From positions 21,786,954-21,850,953 of the forward strand of contig CM056563.1 of the NCBI GenBank assembly GCA_029721515.1: a DNA stretch of 64,000 bases, read 5' to 3'. This DNA comes from Synanceia verrucosa. Lineage: Eukaryota; Chordata; Actinopteri; Perciformes; Synanceiidae. Made by a program: the position numbers and the translations under genes. The stretch's first letter is position 1; every line of letters starts with the position of its first letter. The notes under the pieces were generated by a model. The model worked only from the letters and a program-made list of their open reading frames with translations. It searched no databases and was not told where the DNA came from. This document shows, piece by piece, positions 34,576-46,864 of this stretch.

Positions 34576-36398
34576 TGGTCTCATTCACCTTAATCAGGTA
34601 CCATTGATTGCACCTGTATTGACCTGCCTTAGCTCGTGGCAATCAACCAGGCTGAAAAGCCTTATAAGAAGGTTGGGTTTTCCCAGCTCAGTGTTTTTTT
34701 TATGTGAGAGGGTCAACAGTTTAGTTTACTGTCTGCTGTGTGTTTGAGTGACTGTGGCCAAAGTTAGGGAAAGCAAGTTTTGTGTTTAATTTTGAATCAT
34801 TCTGTCTTTGGCCACATTATAAATCCACACTCCTTCCCAGTGACTCCCAACTTCTATGCTTTTGTTTAGGGACAGTTTTTCTTTTGCTCTGTCATTTTAA
34901 CAGACTCCTGTTAAGTTCACTCTGTTAGTTTCACAGTCAGTGACCCAGGTTTCCAGTTTTGTGTCTGCTCTTATCGTTCAAAACATTAATTCAGTATTGT
35001 GTATTAACCTAGAACCAGTTCAAAATGAAATTAGAATTGACCAAGAATATTCACATTTTAACCATGAGAGGTGTTTAAAACTACAGAAAGTGACTATATG
35101 ACCTGCCTGTCCCTGACTGAGGACTGAGCACAATAATCAACCAATCTTCACAACCAGTTATTTTAAATTGTTAACGGAAATTAAATCTGAAGGGTCATTG
35201 GATCCCATAGTCAGTGACTCCTTACAGCGGTATTTTAGCTGTCAGGAAATATCAGCCAACAGCAAAAAGAAGGACAAGCACAATAGTGGCATACACTAAC
35301 TGAGACCACTGAAGCCATTACCTATTTTTGCTAATTAAACTGAATACAAACATTTAAGACCCACGCACTTGATGCCAAATTTCAGCCTCCTAAAATTCTT
35401 GTAAGTCCATTTTTGTGGACCGACAGTGTTGCTGGTCGTAGCGAAAAAAAAACTGATGCGTTTTCAACTCTATCATGACATTTTAGTCTGTTTCATTTGT
35501 AACTAAAAGACCTCATGACTCTTGACGTGGCATAATTAAGTTATGTTGCACTTACTTAAATTTCTCCACATATAATCCAAATTTCTCCAGAGCCACAGCA
35601 GTGTGGGCGCATGACAATTTCACCATGAATAGTAAAATAGTTTTCAAACTCTTGAATTATGTAAAAGCTACACTACATCTTGTGACTAAGTTCTCCAAAA
35701 TTCCAGCAGTATGGTGATTAAAAACCTTCCCTGTCCCTCTCCCAGGGAATCTGCTGCCTTTAGGCAATTAGAGAAGCTGTCGATGCGACAAACTGGATGG
35801 CTAATATCATTTATTAGGAAAGAACTAAAACAGGAGAGAAACAATTATAGCTGGGAAGGATGTGAACCTCCTCAACATCCCGTGTTATGTACTGATAATG
35901 TATAATTATAATTAAACATTTGGCGAGCTGACAGAAGCACAGTGTAGCAGTTAATTACTGGCAAGTCGTCACTGTTATTAGCTGTTTTTTTTTCAGATTC
36001 CTAGGAATCAAAATTGAAAGTTTACTTTTAGATCTATGTTTGAATGAACTTAAACATGGGCATCAACATGTGGCTTTCACTTAAGATTTGATGCTAAAAT
36101 CAAACATCTCTATGTCTATATGGCAAAGCTCCTGCAGGAATTTCTGTCCTTCTGTAAAATGTGAAATCTCTGAGGTCCTCTCACCAAGGTTTGTCCTGAG
36201 GACAAGGTTATAACTCAAAGGAGATTTGTGCATTTGCCATCTGTGCTCGAGAACAACCTCTCCCTTGATATTTAGCTGACTAACAAGCTTTGTAAATGGT
36301 TGGCTTTTTTTTTTTTTTTTTTTTGTTTTGCAGAAGTTTTCTAACCTGAATGGGAGTTTTATTTGTCGAAAGTTAAAAAAACACTACATATATGTACC
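34576..36398. other. Unannotated DNA, about 1.8 kb
   Basis: Near 34660 there is CCTTATAAGAAGGTTGGG followed about 25 bp later by CTCAGTG, a TATA-plus-initiator look. No open frame follows it and it may be an old element promoter. A T-run lies at 36305-36324. Nothing else recognised. Confidence 0.4.

Positions 36399-36462
<64 letters not shown>
36399..36462. repeat. (TG)n(TA)n microsatellite
   Basis: About 20 bases of TG repeat followed by about 44 bases of TA repeat. Unlike those at 6.4 and 53.5 kb, the flanks here do not match family A. Confidence 0.95.
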
Positions 36463-36463
<1 letters not shown>

Positions 36464-36609
36464 CATGATCAATAAAGTTGCTGTAAATGTTTTTTTTATT
36501 TATACAGCCCTTAACAACAACTATTAGCAAACCAATACCATAAAATGAGATAAAATGAAATGATATGAAATAAAATACGTCAGTGGGACTCAAAGACTTA
36601 ATTGCTTTC

Positions 36610-36857
36610 ATTTACTAACATATTGTGATTTAAAACTCCGAAGGTATAAATTCACTGCCAGCGCCACTAATTTTGATGCACATATTCCTGCCAATATGGC
36701 AGCGTTGACAAGTTAGGTGATTTCCAGAGCTCTATTCAGTGTTTTCAGAGTCATAGTACAAAATATTCTGCGGGTCTGGAAATATTACTCAAAACGGTCA
36801 AAAACGTTGGCACAAGGCACTTTCTGTTTTCTAAAATGGCTGGCACTCAAAGAAATA
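36610..36857 (+). mobile_element. Derivative A10: block B fragment joined to family A right half
   Basis: From about 36610 to 36732 the sequence matches the left-end part of block B in inverse orientation (TTTAAAACTCCGAAGGT, CCTGCCAATATGGCAGCGTT, AGAGCTC). From 36733 it continues as the right part of family A (TATTCAGTGTTTTCAGAGTC and onwards) to a worn terminus TGGCACTCAAAGAAATAA. The B/A junction is the same as in A2. The left half of A and most of B are missing. Confidence 0.8.
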
Positions 36858-39800
36858 AAATGAATACAATGGAATATGGAATAAAATAGGAATAAATTAA
36901 AATAAACATGGCACCAAGCTACTGAGTATTAAAAATCATCTTAAATAAATAAGTGCTACAGTGCTGAAGCAGAGTTTTATATCTCAGCACAACTGCAGAT
37001 CACAAAGGTCTGGAAAAACAAGTTGTCACAAGTTTTCATTTAAACATCGTTGTTCAAGAGGCCGCATCTCTGCTTTCTGCACTACAGCTCATTCTCATGG
37101 AAACGTGGTTATAAGCAGACATGCACACAACACAATGAGCCTTTTCATGCTGCACAGTAAATGTATACGGTGGTACTCATCTCAGTGCCCATTATGTGTC
37201 CCGTATCAAGATTGTTGCTACATTTTGATTCAACCTGATTACAACACATTAAGATTTTTTTGAGAAGTGATGGTTAGGAATCTCAGCCTTTTTTGATGGA
37301 ATATTTTTTTCAGAGTTGTCCAATACATCTACACAGACTCTATTGCATGCTGCAGCAGCACGCATTGCTACTGCCTGCCCTGCTGTCTGCAGCTTCGTCT
37401 TCCTCTCTGTGTTCTGTGAATGAACTAGTGCAAACATGAAGTTGAGGAACTGCGTCTATATTTTATATAAGCTGACCTCCTGCTCCAAGTCTCCCAAGGC
37501 TGCCCTTTCTCCAGCATCTTTCTTTACTTTTGTCTGCTTCCACATCCTCTCACACAACAACTTATGGACTGGCAAAACTAGATGACATAGATAACATGAC
37601 ATTTCTCTCATGGGAAACACTTGAGTTAAGAAATAATGGACAGTGAAATACTGTATATGGAAAAATTGCAACTTGCATATTTTCTCCAGACAGAAATAAT
37701 GAATAGAGCCATTTTGAAAGTCACCCATTTACACCAGGAGGAGTATGATGTGGACATTAACAAATCAACATCTGTGCAACCTGTTGTTTTTATGACGGTG
37801 ATGTGATGACTTAATCAGATTGTATAAATGGAAATCAGATTGTCGCAGCTACTAACAGAACTAAGCGGTACAAAGTTGAATAATGTCCTTGAAATTAGGC
37901 AGAGCTGCACAAGTTTGAATGCAAAACAAAAACAAACATGATCTTATTTTCAAGGTAGCTAACTAGCTAACTTGCTGTGACTCTGGTTGGCTCAATACTT
38001 AGTTATATAAACATGCTGTATTTGATGCTGTCATTGGCACGGAAAAATAATATTCCACCCTCCAAATGTTCTTCAAAAGGTGGAAATAACTTGGAAATTA
38101 TGGCTGGCTTCCTGCCAGAGTGTGTGGCTGTGTGACAGGCTCTCCTGTCACTGCCAAAGATTCAGCAGCATTTGATTTGCCTGGTGGCTAGTGTTAATTT
38201 GCCACCTCATACGCTAACATGAAATACTGCTCTTCAAGTCAGGCAAAGTGACTAATTGCAGAGGACTTAGTCTTTTGCCATCAGCACACAGGGCCAGCCT
38301 CATTTATGTTGACTGATGGACAAGCGTGCTCATGAAAAATGTCATAATAAAATAGATATGACATGTCAATTAAATAAACCTGACTGTAAAATACAAAAAT
38401 CTAGAAACAGGTTTATAGATACTGAATATTTACAGATATTTATAGGCTACTATTATTATTATTATTATTAACAATAATAATAATAATATACACTTTTATA
38501 TAAACCTATAATTCTTATTTTTCACTTTCTTTTTATTTTATTTCTTTGTGCTATATATTATTTTATTTTTATTTTTTTTTTTAAATTAGACAGTTCTGGA
38601 TCTCTAGTACATCGGTGGCACACAGTTGATTTACAGCTCTGGGTATTGTACCCTAACCTCTCCCCAAGGACAGTGACTCAGTGAGCTGCAGGGTGAAATG
38701 TTCCAACTGTAGTCAGAGAACTGAAGTTACAATGCATAACCTTAATTTGATTTTGACGCCAACATAACACTCTGGCCTTGAGACAGGAAACCAGCAGCAC
38801 CTCTCACCTTTTGTCGTGCCACTCCAGAAGTTTTCTGCTGCAGAGTTTTCTCCTGTTGTTAAAAACCATGTCAAACCCAAAGTTTGTGACAGAAACAGTA
38901 TTGTTTCTAAGTTTCATCAGCAAAAACCATTACAGTGCATACGGGAAAAGATGAAGACAGCACCTACAGTCAGCACTGTCTATTGTGTAGACGTTTCATT
39001 GACGTTAATTGAAGCTTTGACTATTCCTGACATAATTTTCCCTCTTTGAGAACAGATCTTGCACTGTAACTGCTGCTTTTAGCAGCACATTGTTTGCTTA
39101 AATTTAAATAAAAGTCGCTCACAAGCTCAGTTGTTATAAACAGATATTCACCAAAGCAAAACCAAATGATTTGATCATCATTATCAAATGAAAATTTACG
39201 GACAAAAGCCTCCATGAATTAGTGGGGAAAGATAACAAATGCATTTGTTTCAGGGAATGAGAGGATGACTGCTTGCAACATGAATCATATGTGATGATTC
39301 ACATTGTTGTTTTCCTTTGTCACTACTACTAATATGACTACTTACGTACACCTAACAGGTATTATGTCACTTTTGTATGTACATTCATTTCTTGACAAAT
39401 GCTGAGCCAGTTGATTATTAGCAGTGATTGGTGCCACTATTGTCAGTCCTGCAGCAGCAGTTCATGTTACAGAGATCACACCTCAGAAAGCAGAGAGAAG
39501 CATCTTTGTGCATAATTTCTCTAAAAATTCTCTGTATTTGCAACAGTGTCACAAGAGAATTGAACTCAATGTCTACCAGGGGGAAAAAAAAAGAAATCTG
39601 CAAATCTGCACAAATCCTGCACGAAGGCATTTATTCTCATTATGAAATATCTCTGAACATCAGAACAACTGTAGGGAAACAATAACTGTAGAGAAAAAAA
39701 GTGCCCATTAAATTAAAATTTTGGTATTCCCATATACAAATGCAAATATGAGTATGGATTTACAACAGGGATAAATACTGGGAATGTAATAAAAAATGCA

Positions 39801-40897
39801 TTGCACTGGATGCTACTGTAGACTATGTACAGGATAAATAAATGAAATCATATTGCACAGAGTGTTAAACAGGACAGCAGCAGTGACAGAAGAGACATTT
39901 TCATTTGAACTCTACTTTTTGTATGTTGGCATATTCCAGTTTAAATAAGTAAACTCTAAATCTTCCTTCCCCTCCTTAGCAGGAAAAGCTTTTATCTCTG
40001 GCAACTGTGCCTCTGTCCACTATCTTCAAATTTTATCTAATAAAGGTCAGTAGAGCGGAGCAAACAACGTTCCAGCTCCGCTGCAGAGAGTCAGGACAGA
40101 AAGTCTTCTCCCACTCACGTCAGCAGGGCAGCGGAGCAGACCAGCAGGCCGCGAGAAGAAGGAAAACCAGCCTTGACAATACTAAATTAGTGATCAACAG
40201 AGATGAATATTCAACATAAAGCTGGGGAGCAACACTCTCCCGTTACTTTTTTGCAGCACAGTCTGAAGGCAGACGAACAGTTCAGCTCTGTATATTTTTG
40301 TGTTGGACTTTTTTTATCCACAATCATGAATGCACTCATTAGACTTAATAACTGTGAAAAACAACATTATTTGTTGTTCATCTTCTATACTGTACTTACT
40401 CATGGATACAGCTACTGTCATTAAAATATAACAGACTAACACCATCTTCTTCTACGTTTACTGTTCATTGTGTTGCCATATTTTTTTATTAAAACTGACT
40501 GTATTAGCTTCATGATTCATTGTTTCACTCAGGGGATTCTGGTATTTTTGATGCTATTTCAAAAATTGTTTGTCAAAGAAATTCAAGACTTGTTAAAAGT
40601 ACACAGGCGTAGGCTGAGTAAACACAACAAAACCTGAATAAAGAAGTGAGTGGATCCAGTAAAAGTCAGACTGGGCATGTTTTTTTTTTTTTTTTTCAGA
40701 GTGAGGACAAAAAGCTCTAAAACAAGCTAGAAGAAGCTGGAGCACAGAGAACATGAGGAGGATTTGTTATCAAATATATGATGAACTTATGTCTAATGGG
40801 GATAATATGATTTTATGACTTCAGACAAGCAACAACCTGTATTGCAGCCGAGAAAGGGAAATGAAACAACATGAAAGTGGTGTTGAGAAGTAAATCC
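36858..40897. other. Unannotated DNA, about 4 kb
   Basis: No gene recognised with confidence. An (ATT)n run lies at 38450-38470, followed by very T-rich DNA to 38582. At 39965-39979 the run CTTCCTTCCCCTCCTTAG resembles a splice acceptor. The frame from there to 40219 is open (QEKLLSLATVPLST and onwards, with a basic Gln/Arg-rich end) but matches nothing I know. Confidence 0.4.
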
Positions 40898-41290
40898 TTA
40901 ACTCTTGGAGTGCCAAAGACGTATGTACGTCTTTTAAAATATGCTTGAGTGCCACAAATGTGTATATATACTCTACGTCTTTCCTTTTTTTCGGAAGCAG
41001 GGACAAAAGAGTGCTCTCCCACAGCCTGTGAGTTATTTTGGGGCTTCCGATATTTGTAGTCAGAGCATAAAGAGACAGTATACGCCACAGAGGTGAAAGC
41101 AGGAAGTGGAGACGAAGGGATTAGAGAGCAAAACGGACAGATTCTGGACAAAAAGTGGTGATTTTGGTGTAAGTGGCCTCTGCCTCTGATAAAACAAGAA
41201 CAATGTAACAAGGTAAAAACAAACAATTTTTTCATGATGAAAAAGTCTCTTCTTTCATTTGAACTATTTGTTTTTAAATGAATGAGTTAA
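40898..41290 (+). mobile_element. Family A copy A11, right-side internal deletion
   Basis: The left end is TTAACTCTTGGAGTGCCA and the 5' variant is the GTACGTCTTTT / TGTGTATATATAC type shared with A5 and A14. The core runs to the TCATTTGAACTATT segment, then skips about 100 bp to a terminal TGAATGAGTTAA. Both TTAA edges are kept (40898-40901 and 41287-41290). It carries internal variant X. Confidence 0.88.
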
Positions 41291-41984
41291 CAATCCATTG
41301 CAGAAATGCCAAAAACTGCAGAATATGGAATAACCGCTTCAAGCCGCTCCAAAAGTTACTCGATCCCCATCGACTGGTAAAAGGCACAACTTTAAAAAAC
41401 ATGTGCACTTCAGAAACCTGTGAGTGACGCCAAAGAAAGTACGTCCATATTGATACAGTCTTATAAATCCAAGTGCACAAGTCCAAAAGTCCCTTTTCTA
41501 TTTGATTAGATTTCATTAAAATTATGTCAGATGGAAAAAACATGACCAGTAGCCTGTTCTGACAGCACCTTCTACATTTGACAGATCATTACCCTTAACC
41601 AAATATAAGTGCAAATATTGAGTCATGAATCTTTCAGCCGGGGTCATATACTAGAGGGGTGGGTGGGGGAGCCGTGCTGTTATTTTTGTTTAGCACGTGA
41701 AGGCTTGTGATGCACTGCAAACTTGAGAAAACACAGCACAGATTTCTGGCTCTTCTCTTCACCCGCTTGCAAATGCCATGCTGTTGACACCACAGCTTTC
41801 AAAAAGGGAAATCATCTTGGTGCATAAAAACAACGGGATTCAAAGGCCAACGCACTGTCAACTCATGACAAAACGTTTGTCCTTGTGTGAACTCTGCAAT
41901 CATCAGAAAGGCCAGAGACAGCATTTCAGGTTCAGATGCATTTTTTTCTATAAAACCATATTCACTGTGAGTAAAAGTAAGTAA
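41291..41984. other. Unannotated DNA
   Basis: No feature recognised. Confidence 0.5.
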
Positions 41985-42725
41985 ACCTAAGTGTAGCTTC
42001 TACCATATATAGTCGTGTTTTGTGGTTGAACATCATTAAGTAATGTTATTTTAACATGATGTGCAATAATTTAACTTGTGTAAATTAATTTATGTCGACA
42101 GAACCTAATGCATTTTGGGTAAGACGGTAAGATAAGTCCTTTACTTAACTTAAAATAACTTTGACTGAAAAATAAACCGCTGCACAGAAATGTCACAGAA
42201 CTTGTTATTGTCCACTCTGTAATTTTGAATGACTTCATCACAGAGTGTTTTTGTAGTGTGCTCACTAATCATAGCAGCAGTAGTTGCTGTGGTTAGCTAC
42301 TTAGCATTTGCATCGCTTGCTAAATACGCGTATTATAATTTGGTGGAAATAACTTTGGTGGAATTTTTTTGTTTGTTCACCCAACATGTTGGGGATTATT
42401 ATGTTGGATTTACTCCTCATAATTTAGTAATGGTAACACCAACACCTTATTTTGCTTATTGCTGCCTTTCATGATCTATGGGCCCCTATTTTAAAGCTTG
42501 TTTTTAGCTTCTTTAGGAGACCCTTTCACTCTACCCAGTTGTACCCAACCTGTACTACTGTTATTTTTGCAATGTCTGAAGTGGTAGATGTGTGAATAAA
42601 GTGAATAAACTAAACTATGTTGACCCAGCATATTTACATTTATGTCACTCAAAAAAAACTTGCCTATAATTATAATTAGCTGTAATATAATGTGGATATT
42701 CTTCTTTAAGTTCACCTAACAAATG
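41985..42725 (+). mobile_element. Family C repeat, copy C3
   Basis: It matches C1 and C2 from AAGTGTAGCTTCTACCATAT to GTTCACCTAACAAATGAC. It has lost the segment between CATTTTGGGTAAGA and ACGGTAAGATAAGTCC that C2 has, and it carries an extra about 165 bp near its 3' part. No coding frame. Confidence 0.75.
42451..42615 (+). mobile_element. Insertion of about 165 bp within C3
   Basis: Relative to C1 and C2 the sequence is interrupted between CAACACCTTAT and TATGTTGACCCAGC. The extra segment ends GTGTGAATAAAGTGAATAAA, a LINE-like or transcript-like 3' end. A possible short duplication (TAT) flanks it. The source is unknown. Confidence 0.5.
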
Positions 42726-43826
42726 ACTATTTTCAGTGCAGCACAATAATTGAAAATGACTTACTTGATTAAGACTGAATTTAGATGCATACAGCATCAC
42801 ACACTCACAGCAGCTGTGTCTCCCCAGTTTTTCGGGACCTGCGAATGAGTTCATTCTTCTCAAGGAGGTCAATATGAAGACAATTTTAGCCAATGATATA
42901 TCCTCAGCGGTGCTGCACAGCATTTCTCAACTGTCATCACCATCCCGACTCAATAACTCTGAAAGATTGTCCTGGACAAGGTTAGTCCTCAGTCACTGTG
43001 CCCCAGTAGTTCCCAGCTGCTCTTAGTGGAGTCACAGGGATCCATAAGGAGGATGAAGTCAACGAACACATGCTTGGCACATTGTTGTAGCAAGCAAACC
43101 AGATCTGGATGAACAGAGCAGGTCCCTGCAGCATGTGGAGCGACAAAGACACTAAGAAAAAGCAGAAATCACCGTAACATTAATAATATATTAGTATATG
43201 ACTGTGTTATGGTATCATTTTAAAAATGTAACATTATTAACATTAAAGTACTATTAATGTTCTCTTATGGTGTACTTAAACTATGCTAATGACATGCAGA
43301 TACTGAGTTTCTCTCCTTCCTAAAACCATTATTATCTTGCAAAAGCTCTGTTTGTGCGACCTGACAGGAAACTGTCAGTAAAGCTCCAAAAATGGGACGT
43401 GGCTTTGAATAAATGTCTTGCTAAATTTCAGCTGAAAAGATGATTCAGACTGAATTTACGTGCAGCAAAACACTGCTGAGTTTCTGCTGAGACTTAGGAC
43501 TGTATGTCATTATAGGTGCATATACTGCAGTCTGTTTTAATAAACATCCAGTTCTGTCTCCTTTTAGCTCAGAATCAAAAAGAAGACAATGTCAGTTGTC
43601 AGATATGTGACTCTAGTATTAGAAATCTTGGGGGTTGTCATTCACTGAGCGCTCTCACTGCTCCTCGGGTCACTGAAGTGTAACTGTGCAGCATACAGTA
43701 AGAGAACTCAAGAGGATTTATTGGTAGTCTTACAAATCTCAACCTTGTTGTGATTTGTTGTCGAGTGTGTGTCCATAAGGCCTTGTTTTGAATCCTCTGA
43801 AGTGCATGGGCTAAAGAGCGTGTACT
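42726..43826. other. Unannotated DNA
   Basis: No gene or repeat recognised. Confidence 0.5.
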
Positions 43827-44323
43827 TTAACTCACTGAGTGCCATTGACATATTTCAATGTCATTTAAAATCTGACTCTTGAGTGTCATGGACGTAATAA
43901 TAGGTCAAAGTGTTTTTTCAGCAGCAGGTCACCGATCGTGGACTCCCACAGCCTGTGAGTAATGTTGGGGCTTCTGGGAGATGTAGTCAGAGCATAAAGG
44001 GATGGTATACACCACAGAGATCAAAACAGGAAGTAGAGATGATCAAGATTAGAGCTCAAAACAGACAGATTCTGGACAAAAAGTGGTGATTCTGGTGACA
44101 GTGTCCTCTACTCTACCTCTGATAAAACAAGAATGGAACAAGGTAAAAACAAACATTTTTTAATGATGAAATAGAGAGTCTCTTCTTTCATTTGAGCTAT
44201 TCAGTGTTTTCAGAGTCATAGTACAAAATATTCTGTGGGTCTAGAAATATGACTCAAAATGGACAAAAACACTGGAACAAGGCACTTTCTGTTTTATAAA
44301 ATGACTGGCACTCAATGAGTTAC
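43827..44323 (+). mobile_element. Family A copy A12, complete 497 bp
   Basis: Left edge TTAACTCACTGAGTGCCA, right edge TGGCACTCAATGAGTTAC. The left end shows both the terminal and the internal GAGTGYCA-plus-GACGTA units. It carries internal variant Y (GTCACCGATCGTGGACTCCC). Confidence 0.93.
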
Positions 44324-46085
44324 AAGACAAGCGCTGTAATGATTCACTCCTACTGCACTTTTTTATTCTTATATTCTTATGATATGTTATGATTGCCCAT
44401 ATTCTTATAATTGTGTCCTGATTGGCTGGAAAAAATTCTGTGAAGTTTAGTGAGTGAATGCATATTCTTGATTTGAGAACAATACTACCCACAGAGTCCA
44501 GTAGAGTGCAGAGCATGACATAAACCAGAGTCATCTCCTGTCCTCTTATAACAGCTGGTGCACTGCTATTTAAATGGTGGAATCATAAATTGGAGAAGAG
44601 AGTCATTTTCTGCAGAGAAAATGTTTTTTTCTTTAAAGGCTAAACACCAACAAATGTGGACTTAGGGAGACTATTTAATTAAGTAAAATTTTGTTAGTTG
44701 TTTTGCTCACAGTCTGAAGCGACAACCACTGGACTATAATTCTGCAAATTATGTGTTCACCCTTTTAGTGTAGTATGGTAATATTTGCTAACAGAGTGCA
44801 CAAAGTAAACTGACAATTTGAATTGACATGATGATGAAAAGTAGAAGGGTATACATGTGTGTTTGCATATCATCCCATTTTTTTCCTTGTTTTTCTAAAA
44901 AAAAAAAAAAAAAAGCGTGTTATAAAAGATGAGCTCATATGCTTTTGATTTTTGGTGTCCAATGCCACAACAGCAGATGGTGAAAATGTCCTTCACACTG
45001 CTGAAAAAAAAAACAATTTCCACCACTGAGGCACAAACACCTCAGGTACGTGCCTCTTGACAACACAGGTTTGGTTTTCAGTTGCAGACATTTTCTGCTT
45101 TTCTTTTTTTTTTGTGAGACCAACCATATTAAAATCATTTGCATTTTAAAAGACCATTGTGACTTGGTGGAATAGAAATGCCAGGGTACAGCATGATAGA
45201 CTGGCAAGGATATGAGCAATTATAAATCCATTATCAGGGGAATTTCTTTTAATCCTACAGCGAAACACAAAACAGGCCTGTCAGTCCACTCTCTTGACAA
45301 ACATGGACTACAGTAGCTACCACATATCAGGCAATAAAAGAGGGCAAGCAGGAGCTACTTGAAAAATGTTTAATTTATTAAATTACCTGAACTGCACATA
45401 CAAAAAAAAAAAAAACACACTGAGCATCCAGGAAACACACTCTCAGGTAATGATCCTGCCTTTCACTCAATTTGACAGGTCCATAGGAACATACTATAGA
45501 GCGCATACAGTAATTTCCTTCTGCATGTTCTAGTATGTTTACTGCAAATTATATTGCAAAACATCCATATTTCATGATCCCATAATGATGTTGACTGAGG
45601 CTAAAAATATGCATATGGTATGGCTCATTCTCTATCTTACTTTAATAATTGCTATTGGATCAATACAGGTTTCATGCTGCAATAGTGTACAGACAGTATG
45701 GTGGTGATTGTAAAGACTTTGAGTTATACTATAATGTTAGAAATCATATAAAGAGACACACTGTCTGTATACCTGACTGTAAACTCACAGTGTTGAGCCT
45801 CGTTCTTGTGAGAAGGAACGACAGACCTGAGATATTAGTCACAGCTGTTTGATACATTATTGGAAAATACTTGTAAAGGCGTCTGAGCATAGACTATAAA
45901 TTATATTTATTTTTATATGTATACATTCATCCTGGTATTATGGTGTCATCTTCCTTTTTCTGAAGGGATCTGAAGTTGACGTTTCAAACCTATGCCACAG
46001 AGTTATTATGAGCAGAACATTTAAAACATGATAAAATGACTATTATATAGTGCATACCAGAGGGAAGCTTTTAGCACTTGTGTGA
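44324..46085. other. Unannotated DNA, about 1.8 kb
   Basis: A-runs occur at 44898-44914 and 45401-45414. No gene recognised. Confidence 0.5.
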
Positions 46086-46140
46086 TTAAAGATAAGATAA
46101 GACAGAACTTTATTCATCCTGAATGAAATTCTTTCGCAAT
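46086..46140 (-). mobile_element. LINE 3' tip with TTATC-type tail
   Basis: On the minus strand GCGAAAGAATTTCATTCAGG leads to ATGAATAAAGTTCTG and TCTTATCTTATC. It is the same tip architecture as at 15.4 and 27.2 kb, with another tail unit. Confidence 0.5.
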
Positions 46141-46423
46141 ATTTGCCATACACAGTGGGCAAAAATAAGCAGATTAAAGCTTTTTAAAAATGTATACAGT
46201 GCAGAATAACGCAAAAACGCAATCTAAACAATACAATAATGTACAAAAAATGTAAAGGAACCATAGTTCCTGTAGACTATAGAAAAACAAACCAAGGTGC
46301 ATGCTTTCTGGCCATATTTCCACAACTATTTATGTCAGATGATTCCACAAGGGTTGGATTTAATGCATCTTTTATTATTATCATTATTAATATTTGTAAA
46401 ACCTGGAATGTTTATGTTAAGAC

Positions 46424-46864
46424 ATGGACATGATGAATGGATTTAAGGCTGTTAAATCCAGTGACCTGGAACTCAGAGAACATAGCACTAACAACAAAAC
46501 TAAATACCAATATATTTTTACTGTATTGTTCCTGCTTATATCCCTCTGGGTCTCTGCTGCACTAGTTTTACTTGTTCTTCGGGAAATCTATTCATCAGTA
46601 CTTAAATGTTTCAGTCGAGAAATCACATCAAATACAGTTTTGGCAGTAAACTGCCAGGTTGAATGTATTAAAACACAAACTGGCCGGTGCTCTATAAAGT
46701 GCGAGCCTCCCTCCAACATATTGCAAGTTCTTCTTTTTTTCCTGACATTGTGGGCAAAATGTAAGTGCATTCATTATCCTGTAATTACCCTGCTGTTAGT
46801 CTTCTGGTATATTATTCATAACATGCGTTCTCTGCACAGCGTTGTGACAGGAAAGGTAAAATGA
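46424..46864 (+). CDS. Unidentified 146-codon ORF with membrane-like segments
   Basis: The frame begins MDMMNGFKAVKSSDLELREH, a polar N-terminus. A hydrophobic stretch follows (YIFTVLFLLISLWVSAALVL, residues about 30-49), then a Cys-bearing segment NCQVECIKTQTGRCSIKCEP, then two more hydrophobic runs (ILQVLLFFLTLW and VITLLLVFWYII). The C-x3-C-x7-C-x3-C spacing and the N-terminal topology could suit a small membrane protein exon. However, T-rich DNA produces such segments by chance, no promoter, splice site or polyadenylation signal is convincing, and I recognise no family. Confidence 0.2.
   Translation: MDMMNGFKAVKSSDLELREHSTNNKTKYQYIFTVLFLLISLWVSAALVLLVLREIYSSVLKCFSREITSNTVLAVNCQVECIKTQTGRCSIKCEPPSNILQVLLFFLTLWAKCKCIHYPVITLLLVFWYIIHNMRSLHSVVTGKVK

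Noticed and set aside
36399..36462. Microsatellite as a third case of expansion within family A
   Set aside because: Its flanks do not match the family A left end, so it was not counted with A4 and A14.
36384..36611. Frame encoding a Tyr-Ile repeat
   Set aside because: It is a translation of the TA microsatellite.
38050..38110. Fourth copy of family C (GGTGGAAATAACTTGG)
   Set aside because: Only one short phrase matches and the surroundings do not.
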